This document shows positions 1 to 7,911 of a stretch of DNA of 64,000 bases, one piece after another. The stretch is taken from the NCBI RefSeq assembly GCF_012927325.1, contig NZ_JABBGI010000027.1:1-64000 (forward strand), given 5' to 3'. Every line of letters starts with the position of its first letter. Positions within the stretch are counted from its first letter, which is position 1. Both the position numbers and the translations under genes were made by a program. Below the pieces are notes generated by a model. The model was given only the letters and a program-made list of their open reading frames with translations, did not search any database and was not told the origin of the DNA. Source of the stretch: Chryseobacterium antibioticum. GTDB taxonomy: Bacteria > Bacteroidota > Bacteroidia > Flavobacteriales > Weeksellaceae.

Positions 1-117
1 AGTTTTCGATCATTGCTTAATCGTTTTGACACAACAGTATCGAGTTGGAAGTCTTTTAATTATATCGCTTTTATGGTTATAGCTCTGAACAAATTTTATA
101 AATCTAAAAAAGTTTAA
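1..117 (+). CDS. C-terminal tail of a transposase (5' end outside window)
   Basis: An open frame enters the window at base 1 and stops with TAA at 115-117, giving 38 residues. The piece containing RFDTTVSSWKSFNYIAFMV resembles the last residues of DDE transposases of IS5/IS4-like elements in Bacteroidota, where a Trp and a hydrophobic final helix follow the catalytic Glu. The catalytic residues would lie before the window and cannot be checked. No terminal inverted repeat was identified downstream. The family assignment comes from memory of the tail sequence only. Confidence 0.4.
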   Translation, partial: SFRSLLNRFDTTVSSWKSFNYIAFMVIALNKFYKSKKV

Positions 118-244
118 ATGACCTCAATAATTTAACCATAAAGGGACAAGAGTTTTTTTTAACACTTAAGTAATTTTCTTTAAGTTTATGTATTGCGTAG
201 TAGGAAGTACACTTAAGTTTTAAACATCAAAGATTTCATTTGCT

Positions 245-283
245 GTGATAAAAATCTGTCTGATCTGTTTAATCTGCGGAAGA
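245..283. repeat. Interspersed repeat fragment (ATCTGTctGATCTGtttAATCTGCGG type)
   Basis: The stretch repeats the ATCTG word three times (ATCTGTCTGATCTG, then AATCTGCGG). A related string occurs at 44627-44655 (AATCTGCCCGATCCGTGAAATCTGCGGG). Such strings are familiar as intergenic clutter in flavobacterial genomes. The rest of 118-412 shows no convincing gene. Confidence 0.4.
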
Positions 284-412
284 TAAATATTTGAGTGGTT
301 TTTGAAACATTAAGATTAGTGAAGGAGGTAAGGCAAGTTAAGAAAAAATCAGATGATTTTTTTCAGCGTTTCTTAAAGGGAGTTTTACTTAAAAACTTTC
401 ACTTTAACCAAC

Positions 413-446
413 AAAAAAAGCCCTTTAGATTAACAAAAGGACTTTT
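413..446 (-). terminator. Intrinsic terminator of the graspetide operon
   Basis: On the minus strand the arms AAAAGTCCTTT and AAAGGGCTTTT pair over 11 bp with one G-U wobble and are followed by a run of T. It sits 24 bp after the stop codon of the last ATP-grasp gene, so the operon appears to end here. Confidence 0.8.
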
Positions 447-469
447 ATGATTTAGATCGTCATGTTGTT

Positions 470-1474
470 TTAAGCCATGACCATATTGTTTCTTCTTGGA
501 GCTTTGTCGCAAAGAACGTCTGCAATACTCTTTGAAATAAAATTGTCTTCGGTCAGGTTATCCAGCCAGAAAAATTCGCCGGCTGCATTGATTTCGATGA
601 AATAATATTCATCTTCAGGGGAAACAATGATGTCTATTGCCCCGTAATCTACATTATAAATATCTAAAAGTTCAAGAAGTTTTGCTTCGATATCTGCAGG
701 AAGTTCTGTTCTCACCCATTTGGTCAAAAGGTTGACACCGTCTTTTCTCCAGTCAACTTTAGCATCTTCAGACTGCTGGGAATCTATTTCGAAAGCATAC
801 ACGTCCTGTCCTACAATAGTAACGCGAAGCTCTTTTTTCTTTTCTATTTTTTTCTGAAACTGCATCGGGCAATACACCAATGAATCCAGTTCTTCAAGTT
901 TATCTTCACCAACCACATTGGTAAAAACGACACTTTCTACACCGTCTTCATAGATCGCGAAACCGGTCTGCATTTTTGCGACTACATTCTGATGTTTAAG
1001 GATGAATTTTCTCGCTTCCTCAGGGTTGTTGGTAAGGCAGGTTTCAGGAATTTTAAGTCCTAATTTAACCGCAACTTTTAACTGCTCTTCTTTACTGTCT
1101 AATCTTCTGTAAACCCCGGGCTTTCCAAGCGCATAAGCATCTACAGACTCTATAAATCCGAAAAGCGTATTGCGGATCTCACCCATAGCAGCACCATAGA
1201 ATTTTTTATCCATTTCTTCTTTCACCCCGTTTCCAATGTTATAAGCTCTTCTATACCAAATGGCGGCAATATCGTCCAAACGGTATTGTGCATCTTTGGT
1301 TTCTAGGATACTTACCCATTCTCCATCCTGAAAAATGGTCGATAGTTTATTTTGTATAGGATACAGGTCTACATCGAAACGGATGACCTCACAACCGTTT
1401 TTCTCTATGTATTCTGTTACTTTCTCGATTGAAAAATTATCTGCAGTATGCGTAATGATTAGTATTTTATTCAT
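470..1474 (-). CDS. cdnC: Graspetide ATP-grasp ligase, MdnC/CdnC-like (omega-ester forming)
   Basis: 334 residues, typical length for the MvdC/MvdD/MdnC ATP-grasp ligases. These enzymes phosphorylate Asp/Glu side chains of a precursor peptide and join them to Thr/Ser (ester) or Lys (amide) side chains in the cytoplasm. The N-terminal pre-ATP-grasp part carries ITHTADNFSIEKV and IRFDVDLYP, the latter close to the RFDTDRFP-type segment of MdnC. The C-terminal half has the ATP-grasp metal and nucleotide signature VDYGAIDIIVSPEDEYYFIEINAAGEF. It overlaps the preceding ligase by 8 bp, so the two are translationally coupled. Assigning this copy to ester rather than amide formation rests on that N-terminal resemblance and on its last position in an A-B-C order. 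It is less certain than the family. Confidence 0.85.
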   Translation of the reverse strand: MNKILIITHTADNFSIEKVTEYIEKNGCEVIRFDVDLYPIQNKLSTIFQDGEWVSILETKDAQYRLDDIAAIWYRRAYNIGNGVKEEMDKKFYGAAMGEIRNTLFGFIESVDAYALGKPGVYRRLDSKEEQLKVAVKLGLKIPETCLTNNPEEARKFILKHQNVVAKMQTGFAIYEDGVESVVFTNVVGEDKLEELDSLVYCPMQFQKKIEKKKELRVTIVGQDVYAFEIDSQQSEDAKVDWRKDGVNLLTKWVRTELPADIEAKLLELLDIYNVDYGAIDIIVSPEDEYYFIEINAAGEFFWLDNLTEDNFISKSIADVLCDKAPRRNNMVMA

Positions 1475-2423
1475 GGATATTGATTCTTTTTATAAGGTTA
1501 TCGGCAATTCTTTCTGCAATGGGAAAGCCCAGTTCTTTCTGCAGCATTCCCCATTCTCCCTGAGGATTTACTTCCAGAAAATAATAGGCTCCGTCTTTTC
1601 CCTTGATCATGTCAATGGCTCCGATATAAAGTCCCATTTCTTCCATCATGGAGGCAAGACCGGTTTTGACATTTCCAGGAAGCTCATAGGCTGACCAGAA
1701 ATAATCTCCCTGTGCTACTCTCCAGTCGACATTATCACTATTGTTGATCTTTCCTGTAAAAAATTCTCCCGCGATATAGACAATTCTTAATTCATATTCT
1801 TTGTCCACATACGGCTGGAAGATCATTGGGCAATAAGCAATGTCTGAAATATGTTCCAAAGTATCCTCTTCAATGATCATTGTTGAGATAAGATTCTCTC
1901 CGTTCATGGTCTTTGCAGTCAGACTGTGAAGTTTTGCAACCGCTTTTCCGCCACAGAATTCATGAAAAAAGGCAGTGATCTTTTCCTCGTCGTTAGAAAA
2001 AATAGTTGGTGGGACTTTCAGATTATTTTCTTTGGCTAATTTTAACTGAAGCATTTTACTTCCGTCGATTTTTCTTTCGTCTTCAAAAGGATTGATCCAC
2101 GGAACGTCTTCTAATAAAGTGATCAGGTTGTAACGAAGGTTTCCGTACCCGCTCAGGAATACTTTTCTGTAATCGTCATCCAGTTCTTCAGGAGTACTTA
2201 TCCCCCATGCTTTCCTGTGCCATACTCCCTGAATGTCTTTGGAATGAACCGTATTTCCGAATTCATCTGTCAGTTCAAATGAATTTTCATTCACACTGAT
2301 CTTCTGGAAATGATTCATACGGTCAGAATTGAGTCTGAAGTATGAAATATTTTTAGAGGCCAGATATTCAAAAAAGATGTCGATATTGTAAAAATCGTTT
2401 GAGTGGGTGATGCAGAGAATCAT
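1467..2423 (-). CDS. cdnB: Graspetide ATP-grasp ligase, MdnB/CdnB-like (possible omega-amide forming)
   Basis: 318 residues, a second member of the same ATP-grasp family. It starts MILCITHSNDF, has YFRLNSDR (compare the FRLDTD segment of MdnB) and ends with the ATP-grasp motif LYIGAIDMIKGKDGAYYFLEVNPQGEW. Because microviridin clusters use MdnC for the two esters and MdnB for the Lys-to-acid amide, this copy is the likelier one to close a Lys ring in the TMKYPSD cores encoded upstream. That division of labour is inferred. The gene lies 90 bp after the last precursor gene, beyond a terminator-like hairpin, and overlaps the next ligase by 8 bp. Start ATG is the first in frame. Confidence 0.8.
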   Translation of the reverse strand: MILCITHSNDFYNIDIFFEYLASKNISYFRLNSDRMNHFQKISVNENSFELTDEFGNTVHSKDIQGVWHRKAWGISTPEELDDDYRKVFLSGYGNLRYNLITLLEDVPWINPFEDERKIDGSKMLQLKLAKENNLKVPPTIFSNDEEKITAFFHEFCGGKAVAKLHSLTAKTMNGENLISTMIIEEDTLEHISDIAYCPMIFQPYVDKEYELRIVYIAGEFFTGKINNSDNVDWRVAQGDYFWSAYELPGNVKTGLASMMEEMGLYIGAIDMIKGKDGAYYFLEVNPQGEWGMLQKELGFPIAERIADNLIKRINIHE

Positions 2424-2441
2424 TTGCCGTTTTTTATTAAA

Positions 2442-2469
2442 AAAGGAAACTTAATGGTAAGTTTCCTTT
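2442..2469 (-). terminator. Terminator or attenuator hairpin between precursors and ligases
   Basis: Perfect 12-bp arms (AAAGGAAACTTA and TAAGTTTCCTTT on the minus strand) close on a 4-nt loop and run into T-rich sequence. It lies between the third precursor gene and the first ligase gene, both on the minus strand. Partial termination here would make more precursor than enzyme mRNA. Confidence 0.75.
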
Positions 2470-2513
2470 GAATATGATTGTATTAATACGATTAATATTT
2501 AATTTTTAATGTA

Positions 2514-2741
2514 TTAGTCTACTGGAACAGATGGAGAATCGTCATCTCCGTCAGATGGATATTTCATGGTAACCATAAGATCATCCTGAGGAGATGTTAC
2601 GTTATCCACTACAGGTTTTGTGATCACGTCTCTTTCAGGGATTGTAATGACTCCTCCTCCTTTTACAGTTTCAGGATCTTTAAGTTGTTTTTCTAAGAAT
2701 GACGCAAAAAACGGCTTCTTTTTTGAATTTTTGTCTTTCAT
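2514..2741 (-). CDS. cdnA: Graspetide precursor peptide, three TxPxxD motifs plus microviridin-like core
   Basis: 75 residues. The leader has the ligase-recognition motif PFFASFLE at residues 10-17 and ends with GGG at 28-30. The core region then shows three six-residue Thr-to-Asp motifs, T33-D38, T41-D46 and T49-D54 (TxPxxD). They are followed by T58-M-K-Y-P-S-D64 with acidic residues D66-D68, the microviridin-type pattern in which Thr, Ser and Lys are joined to Asp/Glu. It is the third of three tandem paralogues and has one ring motif fewer than its sisters. The C-terminal follower SPSVPVD differs from theirs. Known chemistry: in chryseoviridin such motifs form successive small omega-ester macrocycles. 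That they are modified here is inferred. Confidence 0.9.
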   Translation of the reverse strand: MKDKNSKKKPFFASFLEKQLKDPETVKGGGVITIPERDVITKPVVDNVTSPQDDLMVTMKYPSDGDDDSPSVPVD

Positions 2742-2794
2742 AATAATTTAGTTTGGGTTAAAAGTATAATTGTAATTTCCTTTATGATAGAAAT

Positions 2795-3031
2795 TTAAAT
2801 AACAGATTCATCGCCATCTGAAGGATACTTCATGGTCACCAAAAGATCCTTGCTAGGTGAAGTTGCATTATCTAATATAGGTCTTGTTACATTATCCATA
2901 GAGGGTACTGTAATCACATCAATATCCGGCGTGGTTACGATTCCACCTCCCTGAACGGTTTCAAGATCTTTAATCTGCTTTTCTAAAAATGAAGCAAAAA
3001 AAGGTTTCTTTTTTGAATTCTCGTCTTTCAT
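2795..3031 (-). CDS. cdnA: Graspetide precursor peptide, four TxPxxD motifs plus microviridin-like core
   Basis: 78 residues, nearly identical leader to its neighbours (PFFASFLE at 10-17, GGG at 28-30). Four TxPxxD motifs follow at T33-D38, T41-D46, T49-D54 and T57-D62. They lead to the terminal core T66-M-K-Y-P-S-D72 with G73, D74 and E75. The 8- to 9-residue spacing of ring motifs is constant, with two or three linker residues (VI, NV, NA, LLV) between them, which fits templating elements flanking each ring. It lies 39 bp downstream of the first precursor gene and 53 bp upstream of the third. Confidence 0.9.
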   Translation of the reverse strand: MKDENSKKKPFFASFLEKQIKDLETVQGGGIVTTPDIDVITVPSMDNVTRPILDNATSPSKDLLVTMKYPSDGDESVI

Positions 3032-3070
3032 TGTGATTGAGTTGGATTAATAGTTTTTATTCTAGCTTGA

Positions 3071-3316
3071 TTATAAAATTTCCAATTCTCCAGACTCATC
3101 GCTGTCAGACGGATACTTCATCGTTACGACCTGATCTCTTACAGGAAGTGTTGCATTGTCTACAAGCGGTGAAGTGGTCACGATATCTCTCGTTGGTACC
3201 GTAAGAACATCTGTAGTAGGTGTAGTGATTCCTCCTCCCTGAATAGCTTCAGGATCCTTAATTTGTTTCTCTAAAAATGAAGCAAAGAAAGGTTTTTTTG
3301 AGTTTTTCTTTTCCAT
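3071..3316 (-). CDS. cdnA: Graspetide precursor peptide, four TxPxxD motifs plus microviridin-like core
   Basis: 81 residues and the first gene of the cluster. Leader motif PFFASFLE is at 9-16 and GGG at 27-29. Ring motifs are T31-D36, T39-D44, T48-D53 and T56-D61, then T65-M-K-Y-P-S-D71 with D73 and E74. T47-T48 gives a choice of donor in the third motif. The C-terminal follower SGELEIL is longer than in the second paralogue. No promoter matching TAnnTTTG exactly was found in the about 115 bp upstream; TACTTTAG on the minus strand near 3340 is the nearest string. No peptidase or exporter gene adjoins the cluster. Confidence 0.9.
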   Translation of the reverse strand: MEKKNSKKPFFASFLEKQIKDPEAIQGGGITTPTTDVLTVPTRDIVTTSPLVDNATLPVRDQVVTMKYPSDSDESGELEIL

Positions 3317-3432
3317 AAGTTATTATATTTAGTTTTTATGTAAAACTAAAGTACAAAAAATATCAACACGTGGGGAAATATAATCTTATTTTAAGAAAAT
3401 TTTAACTAAATAATCAAATAGACGGAATTAAA

Positions 3433-4218
3433 TCAATGCAATTCCAAAAATTCCTTGACAACATTCGCGAAGTCTACAGGATTTTCTGCCTGAACCCAAT
3501 GTCCGGCCTTTTTTACTGTCACTATTTTCGCTTTTGGAAACTGCTGTCTGATCCCATATTCATCCTGTGGAAGGATATAATTTGATTTTTCACCGGCAAT
3601 AAATAAAGAATCACCTTCAAAAACACCAAATTTTACGGCATTCGACACAAACTCGTTATATTTTTCAGATAACGTTTTGAGATTAAATCTCCAGTTCAGT
3701 TTCTTATCATCATCCCAGTATAAGTTTTTTGCTAAAAACTGGATGGTAGATTTCTCCGGAATATACTGACTCAAAACAGTTTCTACCTCACCTCTTGAAC
3801 TTACCGTATTGAAATCTACAGTTTCAAGAGCCTTAATAATGCCCTGGTGATGCGGAGGATACGCTTTTGGCGAAATGTCTACCACAATTAGTTTTTCTAA
3901 TCTTTCAGGATATTTCAAAGCAAACTGCATGACCGCTTTTCCTCCTAAAGAATGTCCTAAAACATGAGCTTTCTGAATACCATAATGATCCATATAACGG
4001 GCAATATCATCTGCCAGATCATCGTGGGTCATGCTTTCCGAGTGAGAGCTTCTCCCGTGGTTTCTAAGATCAATAAGATGTACGGGAAGGTATTCACCTA
4101 AGTCTTTTCCAAAACTTCCCCAGTTGTCTAGCATTCCAAACAGTCCGTGAAATACAAGAAGTGGCGTAACATTAAGGTTTTCGCCGAATATTTTTGAGTT
4201 AAGTATATTATTATCCAT
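3433..4218 (-). CDS. Alpha/beta hydrolase, YbfF-like esterase
   Basis: 261 residues, the usual size for small cytoplasmic acyl esterases of the YbfF type. The oxyanion-hole segment VFHGLFG is near residue 23. The nucleophile elbow GHSLGG is near 90, a catalytic Asp is plausible within the C-terminal third, and the final His is in AGHWVQAENP. It is the last gene of a three-gene minus-strand run after pdxJ and a small hypothetical gene, with 6 bp to the latter. The physiological substrate cannot be read from the sequence. Confidence 0.85.
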   Translation of the reverse strand: MDNNILNSKIFGENLNVTPLLVFHGLFGMLDNWGSFGKDLGEYLPVHLIDLRNHGRSSHSESMTHDDLADDIARYMDHYGIQKAHVLGHSLGGKAVMQFALKYPERLEKLIVVDISPKAYPPHHQGIIKALETVDFNTVSSRGEVETVLSQYIPEKSTIQFLAKNLYWDDDKKLNWRFNLKTLSEKYNEFVSNAVKFGVFEGDSLFIAGEKSNYILPQDEYGIRQQFPKAKIVTVKKAGHWVQAENPVDFANVVKEFLELH

Positions 4219-4224
4219 AATGTA

Positions 4225-4620
4225 TTAGTCTAAAAATGATGAAAAAAACTCTCCGACTGCCTGAAAAAGATCTCCAAGATCCAACCAGGATAAATCAATT
4301 TCTGCGTCAGAAAGTTCAGGAAGAACGAAATTTAACCCCTCTGAAGAAATTCCGTCAAGCATGGTTTGCTTCATTTCAGCATAATCACAGATTTCTCCCG
4401 AAGCTTTATGATAAGAATCAAAATCCTCATGTGAAGAGAAAACAGACATCCCCCAACAGGAATAATCACTGCCACTACCCCATGGAGCCTTTTGATTAGC
4501 CTTTTTTATTTCTTCAGGTTTATAAAAATCTTTTTTGCCGTAATCATCTACAAGAATGCTTCCCAGATCTTTAATATATTTTTTCCTGTCTTCAGGTAAA
4601 TGTGTACAAAATTCGCTCAT
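4225..4620 (-). CDS. Hypothetical protein between pdxJ and esterase
   Basis: 131 residues, soluble, acidic C-terminus (ELSDAEIDLSWLDLGDLF), no signal peptide or membrane segment. A central stretch WGSGSDYSCWGMSVFSSHEDF is rich in Trp and Ser. I recognise no family. Tight spacing (12 bp after pdxJ, 6 bp before the hydrolase) makes it part of the same transcript, which together with clean coding character supports a real gene. Confidence 0.7.
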   Translation of the reverse strand: MSEFCTHLPEDRKKYIKDLGSILVDDYGKKDFYKPEEIKKANQKAPWGSGSDYSCWGMSVFSSHEDFDSYHKASGEICDYAEMKQTMLDGISSEGLNFVLPELSDAEIDLSWLDLGDLFQAVGEFFSSFLD

Positions 4621-4632
4621 TGTATTAATCAG

Positions 4633-5352
4633 CTACCATTTTGCCAGTCTCTTCAAATAAGCCTGAACTGTATTTTCAAGTCCCATATAAAGGGCTTCAG
4701 AAACTAAAGCATGTCCGATGGATACTTCAAGAAGGTTGGGAATATGGTCGGCAAAGTATTTTACATTTTCCAGGCTCAGATCATGTCCTGCATTAATTCC
4801 TAATCCGAATTCTGTAGCAGCAAGTGCTGTATCATAATAAGGTTTTATTGCCTGTTCCTTGTTCGTAAGATAATTTTTCGCGTAGGCTTCTGTATACAGT
4901 TCAATTCTGTCAGCTCCTGTTTTTGCAGCGTGCTCTACCAATTCCGGCAAAGGATCCAGAAAAATTGAAGTACGGATTCCTGCATTTTTAAATTCTGCAA
5001 TAATTTCTGTTAGAAAATCGAAGTGTTTTTTGGTATCCCAGCCTGCGTTGGATGTAATGGCATCATCTGCATCAGGAACCAGCGTAACCTGCTCCGGCTT
5101 TACTTCCAAAACCATATCAATAAAAGAGCGGTGTGGGTTTCCTTCAATGTTGAATTCAGTGGTAACCAACGGTTTCAGATCGTACACATCTTTTCTGGTG
5201 ATGTGTCTCTCATCAGGTCTTGGATGAATGGTAATCCCCTGTCCACCGAATTCCTGAATTTTCACTGCCGCTTCTGTTACACTTGGCGTTTCGCCTCCTC
5301 TTGCATTTCTTATGGTCGCAATTTTATTAATGTTTACGCTTAGTTTTGTCAT
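4633..5352 (-). CDS. pdxJ: Pyridoxine 5'-phosphate synthase
   Basis: 239 residues, standard PdxJ length. The enzyme condenses 1-deoxy-xylulose 5-phosphate with 3-amino-2-oxopropyl phosphate to make pyridoxine 5'-phosphate, the last step of the DXP-dependent B6 route. Family hallmarks are visible: LSVNINKIATIRNARGG at the N-terminus, GITIHPRPDERHI, FNIEGNPH, LVPD, and NAGHDLSLENV near residue 190. First gene of a pdxJ-hypothetical-hydrolase run on the minus strand. Confidence 0.95.
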   Translation of the reverse strand: MTKLSVNINKIATIRNARGGETPSVTEAAVKIQEFGGQGITIHPRPDERHITRKDVYDLKPLVTTEFNIEGNPHRSFIDMVLEVKPEQVTLVPDADDAITSNAGWDTKKHFDFLTEIIAEFKNAGIRTSIFLDPLPELVEHAAKTGADRIELYTEAYAKNYLTNKEQAIKPYYDTALAATEFGLGINAGHDLSLENVKYFADHIPNLLEVSIGHALVSEALYMGLENTVQAYLKRLAKW

Positions 5353-5510
5353 TTCTTTATTTAGATGTTAGATAATAAAAGAGGGAAGTTTGAAGATAGA
5401 AGCCTGAAGTAATTCAGCGTTTATCAATCTCTCTATTCCTTAATCATTATCAAAATTTAATTTAAAAATTTACGGGAAGTTCTATGACTTCCCCTTTTAC
5501 TTTTTCTGCA

Positions 5511-6779
5511 TCAGACTCTAACGCTTATCTGCATCACCTGAAGGTCAAATTCTTTTGAAGCAACCAGCAAATGGTCAAAAATATCAGCCTGGATCTGTTC
5601 AAAATGTTCCCATTTGGAATCATTAGCAAAGCAGTACACTTCAAGAGGAAGCCCCTGCGGAGTAATATCCAGCTGACGGACCATTCTTGTTCCATTTTCA
5701 TCGATGTCCGGATCGTTTTCTATATATTTCTGTGCGTAATATCTGAAAACGCCAATATTGGTTAACTGCCTGCCATTGATGGTTTTATCATTATGTTCCA
5801 CCCCTTGGTTTTCCTGTCTAATTTCCTGTGTTTTTTCTTCCAGATAGTCCGAGATCAGATTGATATCTTTTAAACGTTCAATATCTTCTTCATTTAAAAA
5901 TTTAAAGGAATTGATATTGAAATAAACAGATTTCTTGATCCTTCTTGTATTGGATTCAGACATCACCTGAAGGTTTTTGATCTCCGTGGTCAGAAGGTCG
6001 TAGGTAGGAATCGTTGAAACGGTTTTATCAAAGTTGGTGATCTTCGTGGTCAGAAGACTTATATCTGTAATATTTCCTTCAATACTGTATTTCGGAATGC
6101 TTACCCAGTCCCCTACTTTCAGGTTCTTGGAGGTAGCCACATGTATCCCGGTCACAAAACCTAAAATCGTATCCCTGAAAACAAGTACCAATACTGCGGT
6201 AATAGCTCCCAAACTCCCGACAATCGTGGTTCCTTTGATCCCGAATATGACACAGAGACCCACTACAGAAAAGACAAAGATTCCCAGGATCTTTACGGTT
6301 TCTGAAATGGCATTCAGTGCCATAATTTTATAAAAGTCCTGCTTTATGGTAAAGTAATATCTAAAACCTGTGAGTGAACGGTAAAGCATTCCTGCAAGAA
6401 TCATTACCAAACCTAAATTGATAGATCTGTTGATGAAAATATTCGTTTTAGGGAGTGCTGTTGCCGGAAATATTGAGGGATGGATCGCTCCTACGACCAA
6501 AAGTGCAGAGAAATGAGCAACAGAATTGCTTATTTTAGACTGATAAATGGATCGGATGATCGGATATTTTTCGTCATTTCGGAAAAACCTGAATATAAAG
6601 TTGATGGCGAATTTAAAAACAAAATCAACCACTAAAAATACGGCACACAGCAGTGCCAGTTTGATCATAATATGAACAATCCAATCCATCCCGCCTGGCG
6701 TTACCTGGCTGATATAGATGTAAAGCTGATCACTTATTTCCTGTAAAAAGTTTTTAGTGTCCTGTATTTCGTCTTTCAT
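5511..6779 (-). CDS. Mechanosensitive ion channel family protein (MscS superfamily, YbdG-like)
   Basis: 422 residues. Several hydrophobic helices in the first 200 residues are followed by an MscS-type pore and beta domain: GSLGAITAVLVLVFRDTILGFV resembles the pore helix and hinge, then VGDWVSIPKYSIEGNITDISLLTTKI. The long C-terminal domain with SNTRRIKKSVYFNINS places it with the larger YbdG-like channels rather than compact MscS. Role: inner-membrane pressure-relief valve on osmotic downshift. Single gene with about 150 bp of spacer on either side. Confidence 0.9.
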   Translation of the reverse strand: MKDEIQDTKNFLQEISDQLYIYISQVTPGGMDWIVHIMIKLALLCAVFLVVDFVFKFAINFIFRFFRNDEKYPIIRSIYQSKISNSVAHFSALLVVGAIHPSIFPATALPKTNIFINRSINLGLVMILAGMLYRSLTGFRYYFTIKQDFYKIMALNAISETVKILGIFVFSVVGLCVIFGIKGTTIVGSLGAITAVLVLVFRDTILGFVTGIHVATSKNLKVGDWVSIPKYSIEGNITDISLLTTKITNFDKTVSTIPTYDLLTTEIKNLQVMSESNTRRIKKSVYFNINSFKFLNEEDIERLKDINLISDYLEEKTQEIRQENQGVEHNDKTINGRQLTNIGVFRYYAQKYIENDPDIDENGTRMVRQLDITPQGLPLEVYCFANDSKWEHFEQIQADIFDHLLVASKEFDLQVMQISVRV

Positions 6780-6901
6780 TACAGCAAATTTATAAAATTA
6801 AGAATGATGATGTCACTATTAACAATCAATTTTCATCCCAAATATTTAAAACGTCTTTGTAAATCTTCTTTTTTCCTATCTTGCATTGATAATTTTAAAG
6901 A

Positions 6902-7393
6902 ATGGATACAACCTTAATTAATATTCTATGCCTCATTTTACTGTTCCTTGGGATGCTGGGAACTTTTCTGCCAGTCCTTCCAGGGCTTGTACTAAGTATT
7001 TGCGGTCTTTTGATCTATAAATTCGGAACGGATGCCGATCTGCCAATGATTTATATCTGGGCATTCGGAATTCTTACGGTTATTTCAGTGGTGCTGAGCT
7101 ACGTTATTCCCGCAAAAACCAACAGGAAATATGGAGGAACCCGTTGGGGAAGCATTGGATCTATTATCGGAACAATTGTAGGGATCTTTATTCCTATTCC
7201 TCTAGGATTTCTGATAGGAATGTTTGCTGGGGTATTTATCGGGGAGCTTCTTCATGACAGCAAGGATATGAACAAAGCACTTCAGTCTACTAAAGGGGCA
7301 TTTATCGGCTTCATTTACGGAACAGGTTTCAGTCTTGTGGTAGGTGTGGCAATGTTTTTGGTAGTAGTTTTAGATATGCTTAATATTATATAA
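6902..7393 (+). CDS. DUF456 membrane protein
   Basis: 163 residues, almost entirely membrane helices. The first helix pair reads MLGTFLPVLPGLVLS and a Gly-rich pair GSIGSIIGTIVGIFIPIPLG is typical of DUF456. A short basic loop PAKTNRKYGGTRWG separates two halves. Function of the family is unknown. It is followed after 8 bp by a lipoprotein gene, so the two may be co-transcribed. Confidence 0.85.
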   Translation: MDTTLINILCLILLFLGMLGTFLPVLPGLVLSICGLLIYKFGTDADLPMIYIWAFGILTVISVVLSYVIPAKTNRKYGGTRWGSIGSIIGTIVGIFIPIPLGFLIGMFAGVFIGELLHDSKDMNKALQSTKGAFIGFIYGTGFSLVVGVAMFLVVVLDMLNII

Positions 7394-7401
7394 AAAAAGA
7401 T

Positions 7402-7911
7402 ATGTTCCATAAAGCCATCATATTCAGCCTTGGATTGCTAACCTTAGCGGGATGCAATGCCCAAAAGAAAACGAAAACACCGGAACAAACTTCCGGAACA
7501 ACCGCTCCAATGAATGACACTAAGAATTCAGCACAAAAAGGAGGCATCATTTATTTTAATCAGGGAGAAAATAAATTCCTGAAAGACTACCAAATGAATG
7601 TCACCTTCAAAGGTATTTCTGAAGACAGCCGCTGTCCCGAAGGGGTTGCATGTGTCTGGGCGGGAATAGCCGTAGCACAGATAGAAATGATGGGAACGTA
7701 CTCCCGGCCTATGGTCTTAAGTCTCGCTACTTCTGACAATGCAGGGCGAAATTACCGCCGGTCAGAAGTATACAACGGTTACAGTATTTCACTGGAAGAA
7801 GTGACTCCTTCCCGGAAAGCTGAACCCGGAGGAAAAGATCTGGAAGGAAAATATAAAATCGGGATTAAAATAAAAAAAACAGAAGGTCCCGGAGATCCTA
7901 CCACGAAATAG
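7402..7911 (+). CDS. Putative lipoprotein of unknown function
   Basis: 169 residues with a lipoprotein signal: a hydrophobic stretch after MFHKAI, then the lipobox LAGC with the acylated Cys near residue 17, followed by a Lys/Thr-rich linker. The globular part contains SRCPEGVACVWAG, a short segment with two Cys that recurs in small secreted flavobacterial proteins. The gene ends inside the convergent ung gene (14-bp overlap of 3' ends). Confidence 0.75.
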   Translation: MFHKAIIFSLGLLTLAGCNAQKKTKTPEQTSGTTAPMNDTKNSAQKGGIIYFNQGENKFLKDYQMNVTFKGISEDSRCPEGVACVWAGIAVAQIEMMGTYSRPMVLSLATSDNAGRNYRRSEVYNGYSISLEEVTPSRKAEPGGKDLEGKYKIGIKIKKTEGPGDPTTK

